Positions 21,401 to 34,742 of a stretch of 64,000 nt of DNA are shown here, one piece after another. The notes below the pieces were generated by a model that was not told the DNA's origin, did no database searches, and saw only the letters and a list, made by a program, of their open reading frames with translations. Position 1 is the stretch's first letter; the number at the start of each line of letters is the position of its first letter. Origin of the DNA: Obelidium mucronatum (lineage: Eukaryota > Chytridiomycota > Chytridiomycetes > Chytridiales > Chytriomycetaceae); the NCBI GenBank assembly GCA_025765595.1, contig JAIVFH010000018.1:248001-312000 (forward strand), given 5' to 3'. Both the position numbers and the translations under genes were made by a program.

Positions 21401-24400
21401 TACAAAAGTTTTGGATGAAGTTGAATCTCGGCTTCGGTTGTTCAACGATGAAAAGAATCAATGGACTTGGTTGGAAATTTGCCGAGTGTTGCGCGTCATT
21501 GCGCCTTCGGTGTTTGTATTGTCGGACGGAGAGCAGTTGGGGTTTATGGTTCAGCTTTTGGCGTTTTTTGCTTCAGAGCTGCAGAAGGGACAAGTTGTGT
21601 GGCAGTTGTATGTCGAGTTTGGGTAAATTTCTAGTTGTGTTTTTTTGTTGGATCCATCACTTGACTCACAAAACACACACACGCACTCACACACTCTCTC
21701 TATTTTTTTCCTGACCTAGATCGTTGATGAAGGAAGTTCTCATACATGACCATGAATATCGATTTTTGCTGTCCGACCCGGATACCTTATTCTTCTCCAG
21801 CCCAAAAGGACAAACCATGACACCACTGCCATTTGTTTCCCATCTCTGTCATCATGATTGTTTCCAGATCCGTGTGTTTTCGTCCCTTCGTCTCAAATCG
21901 CTGCTTGGACTATCAAATATCAAGAATAAGCTTGTGGCTGATTTATCTGCGAATTCAAACACGTCGGGACTGGTAGTGTTGTTGCCCAAAGACACGATTG
22001 TGCTTTTGGTGTTTTGTTTGGAGGACAGGATGGAGAATCGAGAGCTATTGTATCATTTTTTGTCAAAGTGTTCTGATAAGGCTATTGAATTTGCGTCGCG
22101 TATTGCTTGTAGTAGTAGTGGTGGTGGTGGTGGTGGTGGTGGTAGTGAAGGAGATGGTGCAGTTGACAGGAACAGACAAACAAGTCATTTTTTGAACAAT
22201 GCAGCACAGATGTTGGCGCGATCTTTGGTAAAGACAACAGTTTTGATTTAAAATTTTGATAAAAGCTAATCCAGCGGTGTGTGTATTAGGCTGCCAATTC
22301 CAGGACATTTGCAGACGCTATTCAGCTGCTGGATGGCATACCATTATCAAAATGCGGGTCAACTACAGCTGAATTCTTGAATAGATTCAGTGGGTACTTC
22401 ACTGCAAATTTCTTGTTAAAGAGAAATTATGACTCTGTCGACGAGTTGTGTCAATTTTTGAATTTGAGTCGCGGTGATTTGATTGTTCAAGGGTTTGATA
22501 TTGTTGTGGTAGGGTTCTTTTCCTTCCTTTTCCCTTCCTTTGATACCCATTGAATTCCACTCTTAGGGGACTTTATTCTCAATGGCTCAAGCAAGTGAAG
22601 TGGCGAATTGGTGCACAAACGAGCTTGGAGGAAATGATAAGTTCACACTGTTTCTGAAGCATAGAACTCAAGCCATCATCTGTGAAATCATTTGTAACTT
22701 TGATTGCAATGCTGCTGCTGGGACGCCTGCTGAAAATCTGTTCAAGAATGATCCACTGATGAAGTTCATGTTTTTGAATTTATTTGGAGATCAAGTTGGC
22801 GGTGTTTCTGTTCCGAGTAATCGAATCTCTATTCATACAGCCCTGGAGATTTTGGAGACTATTGCTGCACTCTTTGAAGCAGAAAACATATCGTCGCTGG
22901 TGACAAAGTGGGATGTTTTTTCTTTGATTCAACTGGTCAATGAGTATTTGGAGGGGATTGTCATACAAGCTGAAAGGGAACGAACCGCGAAAAGCAGCAT
23001 TGGGATTTTGTTGATTTTATCTTCAACGGCGTATAGCACACCTCTTTTGCTCCAAATGTTACTGTCGCTTGTATTCAAATTCTTGTCATGCGACTATGTG
23101 TTCCTGTCAAAAGCCATTTCGGCTGTCATGCACTGTGCTCAAGTGACAAACAAGCTGCAAGCCCTCTCTATTGCCAAAGTGATTTATACCGTTGCTGTTA
23201 AAGCGGAGGAGTTTTCAATGACGTTTAGTACCAAGAATTGGTTTCTGGAGTCCTTGTCCTTTCTGCTGCAGTCGCTGAATGAGTTTCAAGATGTCCAACG
23301 ACTGTCCATTATTTTTATTGACGTGTCGAATCCGATATTTGATGGACTTTTCAAAGTGTATGGATGGCTTTTCTCCCCCACTCTTGACTATTCGGTGTTG
23401 ATTGAAGAAGCCATTGAATGTGCCATCCCTGGGGCTGAAATTGCGATTGTAAAATTCATTCGTTACTGTCTCAATACAGGAAAAGACATTGTTGTACTGT
23501 CGGGAGTAGTTTCGTTTTTAACACGAGTGGTTATGTCCAAAGCCGTTGAAGTCAGTGAACAGTGCAAAGTACTGGCTACACAATGTTTGGCCATGTTGCT
23601 TGTTGATATTCCAGACGACTCGACATTGGAATCCATGTCGAGTCGTCAAGAAAGCGTTCTGTCGCTTTTGACGGCGTGTTTGGAGGATTTGAGTCCTCGG
23701 ATCTTGCAGGCTGCGACTGCTGCGATTGTTTGTGTGCTTCGGATTGATGATGGCTCGTTTTGGCCGACTTGTGTGACGGAAGGGACTTCGGCTTGGAAAG
23801 CGTTTGAATTTTTTAAAGAGAATGGAGCAGCTATTGCCGCTGCTGCAAGGGGCCCTGAAGTTGCTGGAAAATTTAGCAAGGTGGTAGATTTGAATCTGTG
23901 GCGGTCGTTTGAAGTGTCTTGTGTTTGCCAGAATTTAGTGCTGGCGTTTGAGACTGATGAGTTGTTTAATGCTCTCTATGATATGTTGGGTATTGTTCCC
24001 AAGATGGCTGTGGCTGTGTTTCCAATGCTGGTGCACAATATTTTATTGAAGGAAAAGCGCGCGAAAACTCTACCTGCAGCAGCCAGAACGGCTCTGTCGA
24101 AAGGATTCAACATGTTTCTTGATGATTTGGACAAGCAGTCGTTTGCGTCTATTTTATCGATCATTGAGACGCTGTCTTATCTGCGTACTCAAGTGACTGA
24201 AAGGAACTTTAGCACCTTTTCTGCAGACTATTGGTTGGACATTGATTATCGGAAAGCGGCGAAAGCAGCAATGAAAGTCAAGAATAGAACCTTGGGGTTA
24301 ATGTTTTACGAGCTTTCCATGACGGAAAAGAGTCATGGAAATAAATCAACGGAAGATTTGGATCTGCTTTTGGAGATTTATAGGGTGTTGGATTATGATG

Positions 24401-27400
24401 CGGTGGATGGTGTGATTGGGTGTAGAGAGCTTACTGGTGACAATATCGGAGAAGTGTATGTCCAAAGCAAAGAGTTTACCAAGTCTTTGATTTTGCAAAA
24501 TGCTGAGGTATGTGGTCTCCAAAAGAATCTTTAAAAACAATCTCATGCCACGAGTTTCTTTCTTTGTGTGTAGTTAATGTCGAGCTCTTTACTTGGCGGA
24601 TCTGCAATTGATCTCCCTTCCAACACGCGAAAAGGTGGCTTGTCCGAGCCATTATCACAATTGGGATGCTACCACGGAGTTTTGAAGACAATAGTGGACG
24701 ATCCAAACTTGATTGACCTTCATTACGAGTCGTTATGGAGATGTGGAATGTGGGATGTGATCCCAAAAGATGGAAGCAAATGCTCAGGGCTGAATTACTA
24801 TATTTTCAATGCGGGAAGATCGTTTGCTTTGAGCGACCCTCAGTCCGCTGGGAATCACTTGCAGGAAGGGTTTTTGTATCTTGCTTCATCGTTAGACCTG
24901 ATTGACATTACACGGAGCTTAAACATTCAATCAAGACTGCTTCCGGCCATGAAATTGTTGGAGTTGCAGGCGGTTGCCAATTTACAAGAAAACTTTGACC
25001 TGAAGACAGCCAAAAAAGTCTTTCAGAGTTGGGATGAAAAGGTGGAGGCATTGCTACCGAAAATCCACTTTGATGATCTGGAGTCTGTCATCAGCAGTCG
25101 CATCGTTGGTTTGGTATCCATGCTGAAATTGTCACCGCCCCAATCGGAAGGCTTTCTTATTGTCCACGAATATCTGTGCAAGACTTTGCTCATGTATTCG
25201 AAGCGCTCGAGAAAGTCTGGGAAGCTTCAGTGTGCTACAATTGCAATGTCTATTTTGAAGGCATTGAACAATCCTTGTACCACCACCAACAGTACCGCCA
25301 TTACCAGCACTACCGTGAATATAGCATCTGAGTTCGAGGATTTCAAAGTTTTATATCGGCAGGGAAATGCAACACTGGCAATTCGGAAACTCAAGAGTGC
25401 GGTGGCATCTGTATCAACGTCATCAATGCGCAGCAGTAACTTGGTCGCAGCAGAGCTTTATGGGAAACTGGCCAAGTGGAGTTACCTGCAACGGTCAGAA
25501 AGTCCTCAATGCATTTTAGAGTATTTCAACCAATCTTCTCATCACGCACTTGCAATGGTAAATTCAGTTGAAGTTGGTGATAGCAGCAGAGGCGGTGGTG
25601 GCGGTGGCGGTGGCGGCCGCACCTCAGTGAAATTGAGCTCTTGCTTCTACCATTTTGCGTCTTTTGCAGACAAAACGTATACTCAAATGAGTTTGGATGA
25701 AAGCCATGAGCAAATGAAACTTCTTATTGAAGAGAGGCAGTTAGAATTGGACGCGTTGAATGCGAGATTGAAACTGAAACCTGATGATACTGCTGTGAAG
25801 AACAGTTTTCGCCGATTGAATAATCAAATCAGGTTTGATCGTATGGAGTTGCATCGATATGGGAAGGAGGTGGAAAAATTCTTGATTCAGAGCATTGAAA
25901 ACTATTTTTTGTGTTTGATGACCGGTGACAAGTGGGATATTTGTGTGTTTAGGTATTAATCTTTCTCTCTCTCTCTCCCTGTATATTCGCCTCAATATTT
26001 TTACTCTCCTTAGAATTTGCGCGCTTTGGTTTTCAAATAGCCAGATTCCAAAAGTTAATACTCTCGTTGCGAAATACCTCGCTTTATTGATGGAGAATAA
26101 TCGAAAGTTTCTTGTAAGAAAAACTTAATAATTTTCGTTTTCTGCGTTTAGATGTTTAATTATTTTTTTTAACGTTTCCACAGCCTCTCATATATCAGCT
26201 TAGGTTTGAAAATTTTCTTTTCCGTTTTGTAAAACCGATGGATAACATATTATTTTTTTCCAGTGCACGTATGGCCACAAATGAGGATGATTTTCAACAC
26301 AACTTGAAGCGGTTATTGAGTGGAATGATAACAAGCCACCCATACCACACAGTATATCAATTAATCGCCTTGAAAAACGGTGCAGACTCGAAACCTCCCA
26401 ATCTGAAAGCCCTAAACATTGCCGCCCTTGATCTCTTGAACCGACTGAAAAGCAGCAATGCCAATCTGGGACGCATTATTCAAACCGCAGATGAATTGTG
26501 CGACGCCTATATCGACCTTGCCTTCCAAGCGCCACCCGCATCTTCACGAAAGGCCAGGATTGTCGCTCCAGTGCCCATTGACAAAAGATCTAAACTCGGC
26601 AAGATCTCGAACCTGTCTATCCCGATTCTTACAGTTGATCATGCGGTGTCCTTGTCCTGTGATTACTCCTCGGTTCCAACGATAGCGGCATTTGATCGAG
26701 AGTATACGCTTGTGGGTGGGATCAACGCGCCCAAAGTTTTGAATTGCACGGGTTCTGACGGGGTGGTATACAAACAGCTTGTGAAGGGAGGATCTGATGA
26801 TTTACGTCAAGATGCAACCTTATCGAATGTGTTTGGGATCATGAATATTCTGTTGGGCAAAAATTTTGAAACGCGAAGACGGGGTTTGTTTATTGAGACC
26901 TATAAAGTTGTACCTCTTGGTCAACGAGCGGGTGTTTTGGAATGGGTGGATAATACTGTTCCGTTTGGCGAGTATTTGGGGGTTGCTCATGAAAGGTGAT
27001 TTTTATATGTCTATTTTTTTGCGTTTTTCTATTTTTTAATATTTTTTGGTGAGTATTGAGCGTATTTCCTTTATTTCCCTCCACACACAGATATTACAAG
27101 GATGACATGAAGAGTTTGGATGCGCGGCGGAAAATGATGTTGGAACATGAACGTGTAGACTCTACGCCAGAATCCAAACTTCAAGTTTTCAAGGAGATTG
27201 CAGCCAAATATCGGCCTGTTTTCCGGCATTTCTTTTTTGAATCATTTAGAGATCCAGCCATGTGGTTTGTTTATATATAAGGAAATTTACTGTTTTAATA
27301 GCCATATTGTAGGGTTAAATGCAGAACTTCGTATACAAGAAGCACAGCCGTAACTTCAATTTTAAGTTGGATTGTAAGATTTGAGCTTTTTTTTTTGCAG

Positions 27401-28106
27401 TTTTCACTGACTAATAAGCCCTTTGGTAGATTGGTCTTGGTGATCGTCATCCACAGAATACACTGATACATAAATTGACAGGATCTATAGTTCAAATTGG
27501 TAAAAAATATTGTTGCTATTAAAAAAGAAAAGCAGTGTCTTACGAATGCATTGTTCCCAGATCTTGGTATTGCTTTTGATCAAGGAAAGCTATTGTCGAC
27601 TCCAGAACTTGTTCCCTTCCGATTGACACGGGATGTGATTGATGCCATGGGATCCACCGGTATTGAAGGACCGTTTCGGCGTTGTTGTGAGGAGACTTTG
27701 AAAGTGGCAAGAAAGGAAGCCGAAGTGATTTACACGATTCTGGATGGTACGTTCTACCTAATCTTGGTGCACAAACTCAAAATACATTCATTTCCACCAA
27801 AAAATATGCACGCAGTTTTCCGATATGATCCATTGTATAACTGGAAGGGCGCCCAATCTCGTAGCTCTGATGGGGTACTTGCTGGAAAGAACATGGAGGC
27901 CGAACGGGCACTCGTGGGAGTCAAGAAGAAGTTGAGCGACAAACTGAGCATCGAATGCCAAACAAATGAGCTTTTGTTATGCGCCATGAGTGAGGAGAAT
28001 CTCTCCAAAATGTATCCTGGATGGTGGGTAGTTGCATGTATTTATTCTACGTGATTTAACTTTCTCTTTTTTCTCTTTTTTTGATTTCAGGCAACCATGG
28101 ATGTAG
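18426..28106 (+). CDS. TEL1: Tel1/ATM checkpoint kinase (PIKK)
   Basis: Sixteen exons: 18426-18839, 18903-21330, 21394-21622, 21720-22227, 22290-22508, 22567-24507, 24574-25952, 26014-26113, 26184-26203, 26264-26995, 27091-27264, 27313-27373, 27430-27499, 27561-27746, 27816-28023 and 28091-28106. They code 2894 residues, close to yeast Tel1 and human ATM. The kinase senses DNA double-strand breaks and maintains telomeres. At the N-terminus, DRSKALLELQQLL fits the Tel1/ATM N-terminal (TAN) motif. The middle is helical-repeat and FAT-like. The kinase domain has the ATM-type motifs YTLVGGINAPKVLNC, GGSDDLRQDA, ETYKVVPLGQRAGVLEW, IIGLGDRHPQNTL and IDLGIAFDQGKLLSTPE, then FRLTRDVIDAMGSTGIEG. The FATC end is LSKMYPGWQPWM, against human FPGWKAWV. 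Exon 1 is very GC-rich; intron 1 (63 bp) is an in-frame read-through. Exon 9 is 20 nt and the last exon 16 nt. Confidence 0.95.
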
Positions 28107-28184
28107 ATGGATGTATTTGGCATAGCTTTTATTAATCATCAATAAAATGATTTATAAATCATCAAAAATAAATAGAAAAAAGAA

Positions 28185-31100
28185 ATGTGGTGGCTATTCC
28201 TCCTTGTCGGCACTGTCGGGGCGGCCGTGCTCACATCCTGGCCGGCGCTTTCGCTTGCATCGTATCCAGTGCCGCGGCTTTCGATCTACGGGCCGGCGAA
28301 TGCGGCGGCGCTGTATGTGGGCGACAGTTGGGTGTTTTAATTTGTCAGCTTTGTATTCTTTGCCAACCACCTAAACACGACGCGACAGTGCTCACGTTCG
28401 ACGGGTCTGGCAGCACGCAGCCGCTCAGCGGCAGCGGTGGCGCGACGTACACACTGCGGTTCGAGTTTGGCGACGGCGGCGCAGCGACGGTGGCGGCGCC
28501 GGGCACGGCGGCAACGCACGCGTACGCGCTTGCGGGGGCGTACACGGCGGCGCTGCGCATCAGCGACGCGGGCTTCGACGCCGGCGGCGCGGGCGTGACT
28601 GCGGCGGCCGGGCTGCCGGCGAGCGCGGCCTACGTGCGCGTGCGCGTGCTGCCGCGCCCGCCGTGTCTGCGCTTCACGCTCGCCGCCGCGTGGACGCCGC
28701 CCGCGCTGGCGCTCGCCGTTGCCGTCGTCGACGCCGCCGCCCCCGCCGACGCCTTCAGAGCCGCCGCCGCGTCCGCCGCCCTGGCCGCCACGGGCCCGCC
28801 GCCGCTGCTCGAAATACAAAACATGACCCACTCCTTCGCGGCCCATGCTGTACTGAACGACCAAGTAGGCTGCGTCCTTCTTGCTTTCCCAAATGCATTT
28901 ATTATTAACACCGTTTAGAAAACTGGGTGGTCGCTCAATGTTTCCTCATCCACATCCTTGTCCGCTACGGTGGTCACGGTGTCGTCTTCTGGGAGCGAAG
29001 TGTTGGGTTGCGGAACGAAACAGGCGCTGTTTGATGTTTCTCCGGAAGCTCCAGTGTCTTTTATCGGACATTCGCTGGACAACACAGAGGTATCGTTCTT
29101 TCGTTCGTTTTACTGCCAAAGGCGGAGCATAATCTATTTGGTTTCTCTTTGTTAAACGCCGCAGACGGATTACCTACTCTTGTTTTTCTTTCTTTGGTAT
29201 TACTCCATCCGATTGATTCTCTATTTATACTCTTTTCAGGCAGGGCTTCTGATCAAAACTGAAAACTATTTGCCAGCCTACTTTAGGGTATTCAAAAACA
29301 TGTGCTTCAAAAAATCTGCTATTGCAGTTCTGGGAGCTTCAAGCTCCTCAAGCATTCTTGGTGGCTCAGTCATTGTCACAAATGATGGATTTTCTACCAG
29401 ATATCTCAGGGATTTATCTCGAGTCGGCAACAGTCCAGAATCAACCATTTGCTATGGAGTCGTAAATTGCGCAACTACCATGAGAATTTACTACTCTGCA
29501 ATATTGAACTCTGTGACTGTTTTTGCAACAAATAGAGGAATCTTTCTTGCTGCTTCATTGTTTTCGTCCGAACCAAAGTTCTCTCCATGCACGACAGGAC
29601 AGTCAGTATTGGACCAAGGAAAATCGACGCAGATAACTGGATCACTGAATTTGGTCAGCACTGCCAATTGCTTGAAAGAAGAAGAATCCTTTGTCTTCAT
29701 CATGTTTTCAACACCACCCAGTTTGCTTCGCAATAACCTCATTTATTCAAATCCCAGCGGAATTTTGTCCAACGCATGGTCCAGCAATATTCCAATCAGT
29801 AGTATTACTGGCGCAACTGTCTCACATGGATTTGTATCTGCAGCACGCTACTCGCTCACGGCGACCAACATTTACCTTCTGGGAGTACCGCACAGCCCAT
29901 GCGGAAATATCGATTGTGCAGATAATTCTATGATTGTGGTCCACAACACAACTACAAGCAAGTTTTCCGTGTCCTTCACATTTCCATCGACATTAATCGT
30001 GACAAACCTGTCATGTCATGACAATGGTATCGATTGTTACGTGTATGGTTCCCAGCTATGGCATTCTATTGACGGTGGGCAAAATTGGATGCAAATTTAT
30101 TCGGCAGAAGTGGACATCTTTGAGCAATTCGATTCATCCTGGAGAAATGGAATTTTTACTTTGGTGACCAACCAAAAAGGGATATACTATGGCCGCGCAG
30201 GGTCGGCTGAATTGATTAAAGTGAATACTTTTAATCCACCAACATCAAGCTTCGTGGCATCATTAGTCAGTGAGGTTGGGGATGTATTTGGGTTATCCCT
30301 TGCTACAATATCCTCCACCTACTCAAGTACGGCCAGTGACTATCCTATGGGATTTCTCAAAACAATTACTGGAGATGTTCGAGATTCGTCGAATCCTTAC
30401 ATGCTCAAGATTGCAATACCCATTGATTCAATCACGCCGACTTCCGATGTTTCTTTTGCGGAATCGTTGGTTCCCATTTTCATTGGAAAGTATCGGGTTC
30501 AATTGTTTGGAGCCGCTTCTTCGCCATTCAAGGCCCATCATGTTGGTATGATGCTCTCTATAGTTTCTGGCGGATCCGCTTTGATTGACTCCATCAGTTC
30601 TGGAGGTCGTGTTGCAGATTGCACAATCACCCAAACATTTAAATCGGATACAAATACAGCTTCTTCCGCTGTCGATATGGACATAATTATTTCCGCGTCC
30701 GTTGCCAACATCGCAAGTCCTCTCATCTCAGACTCAACTTCCACCAGTACAACAACTTCCCTGGTACTCACGGGGGGCAGTGGAAGTGGGATTTGGATGT
30801 TTTCAGACATTGGGAAAACTGTAGTCGCGAATCAAGGGAGTTTTCTCATCACGGATATATCAAGTGACACAACTGCAACTGCTATTGTTCTGAGGCCGCC
30901 GACCGTGGCGGGAACAGTGTTGAGTTCGAAATGGCAACTTTTTGATTTGAGGAGCTTTTTGGAGTATGCAAAGACTGGGAATTCGGGACAGTCGCTTTCA
31001 TGGACGAGTGTTGTTTCAGGGTTTTCCACCGTGACGTTGTCAACTGGTTCGCCGTTTAGCTTTCAGGCTGCAATGAGAGGATACTTTTTGGTGACGAGTT

Positions 31101-32790
31101 CCGGATGGGGGTCTATACAGGAGGTTGTGAGCACTACCAGCGTCAAGGTTGTTTTTTTTTTCTCTCTTTTGTTTCGCCTTTTTTTATTTTGTTGACGTTG
31201 GAAGGGAGGGTAGGTGTCTTGGTTTGGAGATCCAGGGTCCACTACAACTGCAGCTGCAAGAAGTTGGAGTGTATTTGACACGACCGATTCCTATTCTCCT
31301 GGAGTTTTTCCGTCAATTGCAATGAGAGTGAGTTTTTTTTTTTTGATTTTCTTTTCTACAAAGTTCTTAACATCTTTTCTCTTTTTTGTGTCTTTTAGAC
31401 CCGCCCTTGGAATATCACAGTCAAAACTTGTCCATGGACCTCACTGTCTGAAAACACTGAAAAAAGAGCGAAATTTTTGGGTTATGACGGCTCTTATGAT
31501 GTTTTGTCATCGGTTCAAACTGCGCCATATATTGACAACCCATACTACCCTGTAATTCAAGTGGGGCCTCTCATTAGCAACCCTGGAACGCACGACTACC
31601 ATGTATCCACGACTCAAGATGTTTATAAACATGTTAACTCTGTGGGTGTGAAATTGAAGAACATTGGCATTCAGGTTTTTTTTTTTTTTTTTGTTTTTTT
31701 TTCGGTCTGGTTTTCTTTTTTTTCTGATTTATAAATAAGGGATTCGGAAGTATCAGTATGAGACTATCTTGCGGGTCTCTGTCATGCTCTACATCAACTG
31801 AAAGAGAATTGGTGTTTGTTGATGGGTGCTCGCCAAGCCATTGGCTGAGTCTGAATTCAAGCGGCGAATCACTTGTGCAATCTCTTCCTGTATGATTTTT
31901 TATTTTTTTGTTTTCTTGGTTGGTTTCCTCATACAAATTATTTTTTCCCTCCCGGTTCTTGTGTGTAGGTTAATTACAGACCACCTTCCAGTTTGGGAAC
32001 ATCAATCCCAACATCCGATAGCATTTACAACGCAGATCCTGCCAGTCCACGATATAATAACCGATACAGTATATCGCAACGTACGGGGCAGTTTAAGCAA
32101 TGTCTTGGAGCAACAAGTCGATCCAATTGTGCGTGTGAGGAGACTTGGAAAGATTCGTCGTTGGTGCGGTACTCGGATTGTATCACACAGGTACGCTTGG
32201 TTTTTTTTTCTTTCTCTCGTTTCCCTTCCCACTCAACTTGTTCAAGACTGATTCTATTATTTTATTATTTTATTACTATTTTTTAAAAGGCTTCCAGTGT
32301 GTATAATGATCAAACGTATATTCCAAAATTCCTGGTCCATGACGCAGCCACTGAAACCTCTTCGTTAACGATGAGTTATACACTTACAGAACTCAACAAT
32401 CGAACAGATTATTGTATTTGTAAGCAATATCCTGATATTTCAACTATCCTGATTATTAACTCACAAAACAAAACAAAAAACAAAGTAGACAATGGAACAA
32501 CAACAATTTGTGGAGCTGATATTTTATACACGACATTGATACATCCATTGCAAAATAGTTCAATCGTTTGGTTATCCAGTTCATCCGAGTTGTATCATTT
32601 CAGGGCGCAAGTTGTTGAAAATGAATTCTGCTCCAATTTCGCAACAGAATTTATGGTATGGGTTCTTTTACCGACACCACGAACGTCTACGATGCTCACG
32701 TTCATGAGTGTTGTCGTGGTGGCGTTTGTGGCTTTGTTGATGTTGATGTATTTGATTGGTTGGGAAAGGCAGAAGCGGATGAGTTTTTAA
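28185..32790 (+). CDS. CatSper auxiliary subunit, delta/epsilon type
   Basis: Nine exons (28185-28326, 28389-28864, 28919-29089, 29240-31147, 31214-31327, 31399-31674, 31740-31889, 31969-32190, 32290-32790) code 1319 residues of a type I membrane protein. It has a signal peptide (MWWLFLLVGTVGAAVLTSWP), a PKD-like domain (FDGSGSTQPLSGSG, FEFGDGG) in GC-rich exons, and a beta-propeller-like region with LWHSIDGGQNWMQIYS and GIFTLVTNQKGIYYGRAG. C-terminal blocks follow: VNYRPPSSLGTSIPTSDSIY, TGQFKQC with SNCACEETW, LTELNNRTDY and ELYHFRAQVVENEFCSNFAT. One TM helix (about 1289-1311) and an 8-residue tail end the protein. The RPPS-LG-IP, GKFKQC and E(V/L)NNRT blocks and the single C-terminal helix are those of vertebrate CATSPERD/CATSPERE, which form the extracellular canopy of the sperm/flagellar calcium channel. 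It is longer than the human proteins. TEL1 ends 78 bp upstream. Confidence 0.8.
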
Positions 32791-32919
32791 GTATAGAGTT
32801 CTTTTAATTTAAACGTGGTTTATTTTAAAAAAAGATATTTATATAAAGATGATGATGAAAATATTGTATATTACAGTTTTTTTTTGTAAACATTTTATTT
32901 TCAATGTCCTCCTGGTTTT

Positions 32920-34253
32920 TTACATATCCAAAGCCTTCACAGCCATGGCCAAAGCGCCTTCTCTGGTCAAGTTTCCACCAATAAACCCACTTGCGTGAAC
33001 GAAAATGCATCCCGGAATCCCACTCAAATCACTCAATGCAGCATCGCGGATTCCGCGCCAAACTTCAGGCAACGCTTTACGAGAGACAAAAGACTCAGGT
33101 GCCTGTGGAACAGCTTGGATACGCCACTTTCTGGTTTCATCAGGGTAAATAATGTAGAGAGGTGCTTCGTCTTCCTTGATATTTTGCTCGCCTTCCAAAA
33201 GATGCAGGTGTTCCTTCCAACTTTTTTTGTTTTTGTTGAAAGGATATTAATAAAAAAAAATCATTTGCTCTTGCAATGATTAAAAAAAAACCGTACGGGC
33301 AGAATTGGTCAAACGCGATAATCTTTCCTGATGGATGGACAGATTTTCTGTTGTTCAGTCCTGCCTCCACAATCTCACGGGCTGGAAGCCACGCAAGCGC
33401 GGTATATCTGACGCGTTCAGTGAACTCAGTTCCAGTCAAATCGACTTGAGGGTGGGAATTTTGTGTTTAGCTAAATATAAAATAATAAAAAAAGAGAGAA
33501 GGAAAAAAACCTAACCAGCCTTCAAGAAACCTTCCATCAACACATTTTCGTTTGATTCCTGATTCCACCAAGGATTGAGTTTTGCGACACGAGACGAAAT
33601 CGACGTTCCATCGCGGTATTTTGGGCGCAAGTCGGCAGGGTATTGGCTCACCCCGTTGTCAACACTGGATGAAAAAAAAAAAAAAAAGCGAGATTGAGTT
33701 TACGTATTTTAGGAAACAACAAGATTACCCATCGAAGCCTTCAATAAAGTCATCATAAGTCTTTTGGTAGACTAATTCGAGTCTGCTATCGGTTGGCGCC
33801 CATTGCAACAGTGAAGCAATAACTTCACGACCAAAGTGCTGTCAACATAAAAAAGCAAACTTAGCCCTTACGCAATCGAAAACCCTTTTTGTAGGGATAC
33901 GACGGAGAAGATGAAAAAGAAACAAGAAACATACCTTGTAGACAAGTCCTGCCGATGACAGCTTGATGGAGTGCTTAGCATCGAAAGTCTCTTCAAAGCC
34001 ACGTTGGTGGTGGTCAAAGCGATTCTTGGCGGGTTCGTAGGTCCCACCCACATCAACAACGACGGATCCAGATGCAATGATAGCCTCATCTCTTGTGCGG
34101 GTTACTTTGGCATTCTGCGTTGGGTTCAGTTTTTTTGCAATATCACACGGCAACGACAGCACAAACCTTGAACTGAGCAGTCTGCTGCAGCATAAACACC
34201 GCGAGGGTTTCGTCAGCATGGAAGGTGCCTGAATGTGTTACAATCGACGACAT
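32920..34253 (-). CDS. MYG1: MYG1 family (UPF0160) DHH-type exonuclease
   Basis: Six exons (34253-34167, 34114-33935, 33838-33729, 33664-33516, 33444-33297, 33220-32920) give 324 residues. MYG1 is a 3'-5' RNA exonuclease of nucleus and mitochondria. Metal-binding motifs are visible: THSGTFHADETLAVFML at the start, VVVDVGGTY, and NRFDHHQRGFEETF, the DHH centre. Then come the family blocks LPAREIVEAG, IIAFDQFCPWKEHL (rebuilt with donor GTACGG across intron 5), RKWRIQAVP and the C-terminal CIFVHASGFIGGNLTREGAL. There is no obvious mitochondrial presequence. The length is slightly below the human protein. The stop is 129 bp from the convergent CatSper-like gene. Confidence 0.92.
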
Positions 34254-34742
34254 TTTTCGGATCAATCGCAACATTTAAAACTATTCCAGTGCCGTTATTG
34301 TCATGGCGTCTTCGACTTTGTCGCAATATTTTAACCTTGTCCCTCTTGGAGCACATTGTCGTTAGTTGATTGATCAAGCTGTGACTGGTTGCTCAAACAA
34401 GCAGGCACGATTTGGCAATGTCAGGAATGGCTGGATTCGAATAATTTCGACTGCTTGAGGTGGGCCCTCTTCAAGGTCATGCATCAAAGCATTATTTTGG
34501 CTCGCTTGGTTATATCCTGAACAGGATATGAAAGCGAATGGTTGAAAATTCATCGAAAAGCATAACTAAACGCAAATAGCGGCTGTTCTTTATTCGGCCG
34601 GCATTAGTGGAGGTGAATTGTAATAGGAGTTGGTTGAGGTGATCAGCTGGTTTGATCACATGTACCTCGTGATCACAAAACAAAAAAAAACCACTTAAAA
34701 GCAGTGCAGTACCCCCAATTGGATAGTCACAAATACAGACCA
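34254..34742. promoter_or_regulatory. Divergent intergenic region, MYG1 / LPMO-like
   Basis: 489 bp without a supportable reading frame. It must hold the MYG1 promoter on the left and the LPMO promoter on the right (ACTTAAAAGC about 45 bp before its ATG is TATA-like). Nothing else recognised. Confidence 0.35.

Noticed and set aside
22112..22146. Tandem GGT repeats as a possible array
   Set aside because: A simple Gly-coding microsatellite inside a TEL1 exon; no spacer structure, not a CRISPR.
28337..28864. 175-codon minus-strand frame over the PKD-like exons
   Set aside because: Arg-rich antisense of GC-rich codons; the plus-strand frame splices into the CatSper-like protein in phase.
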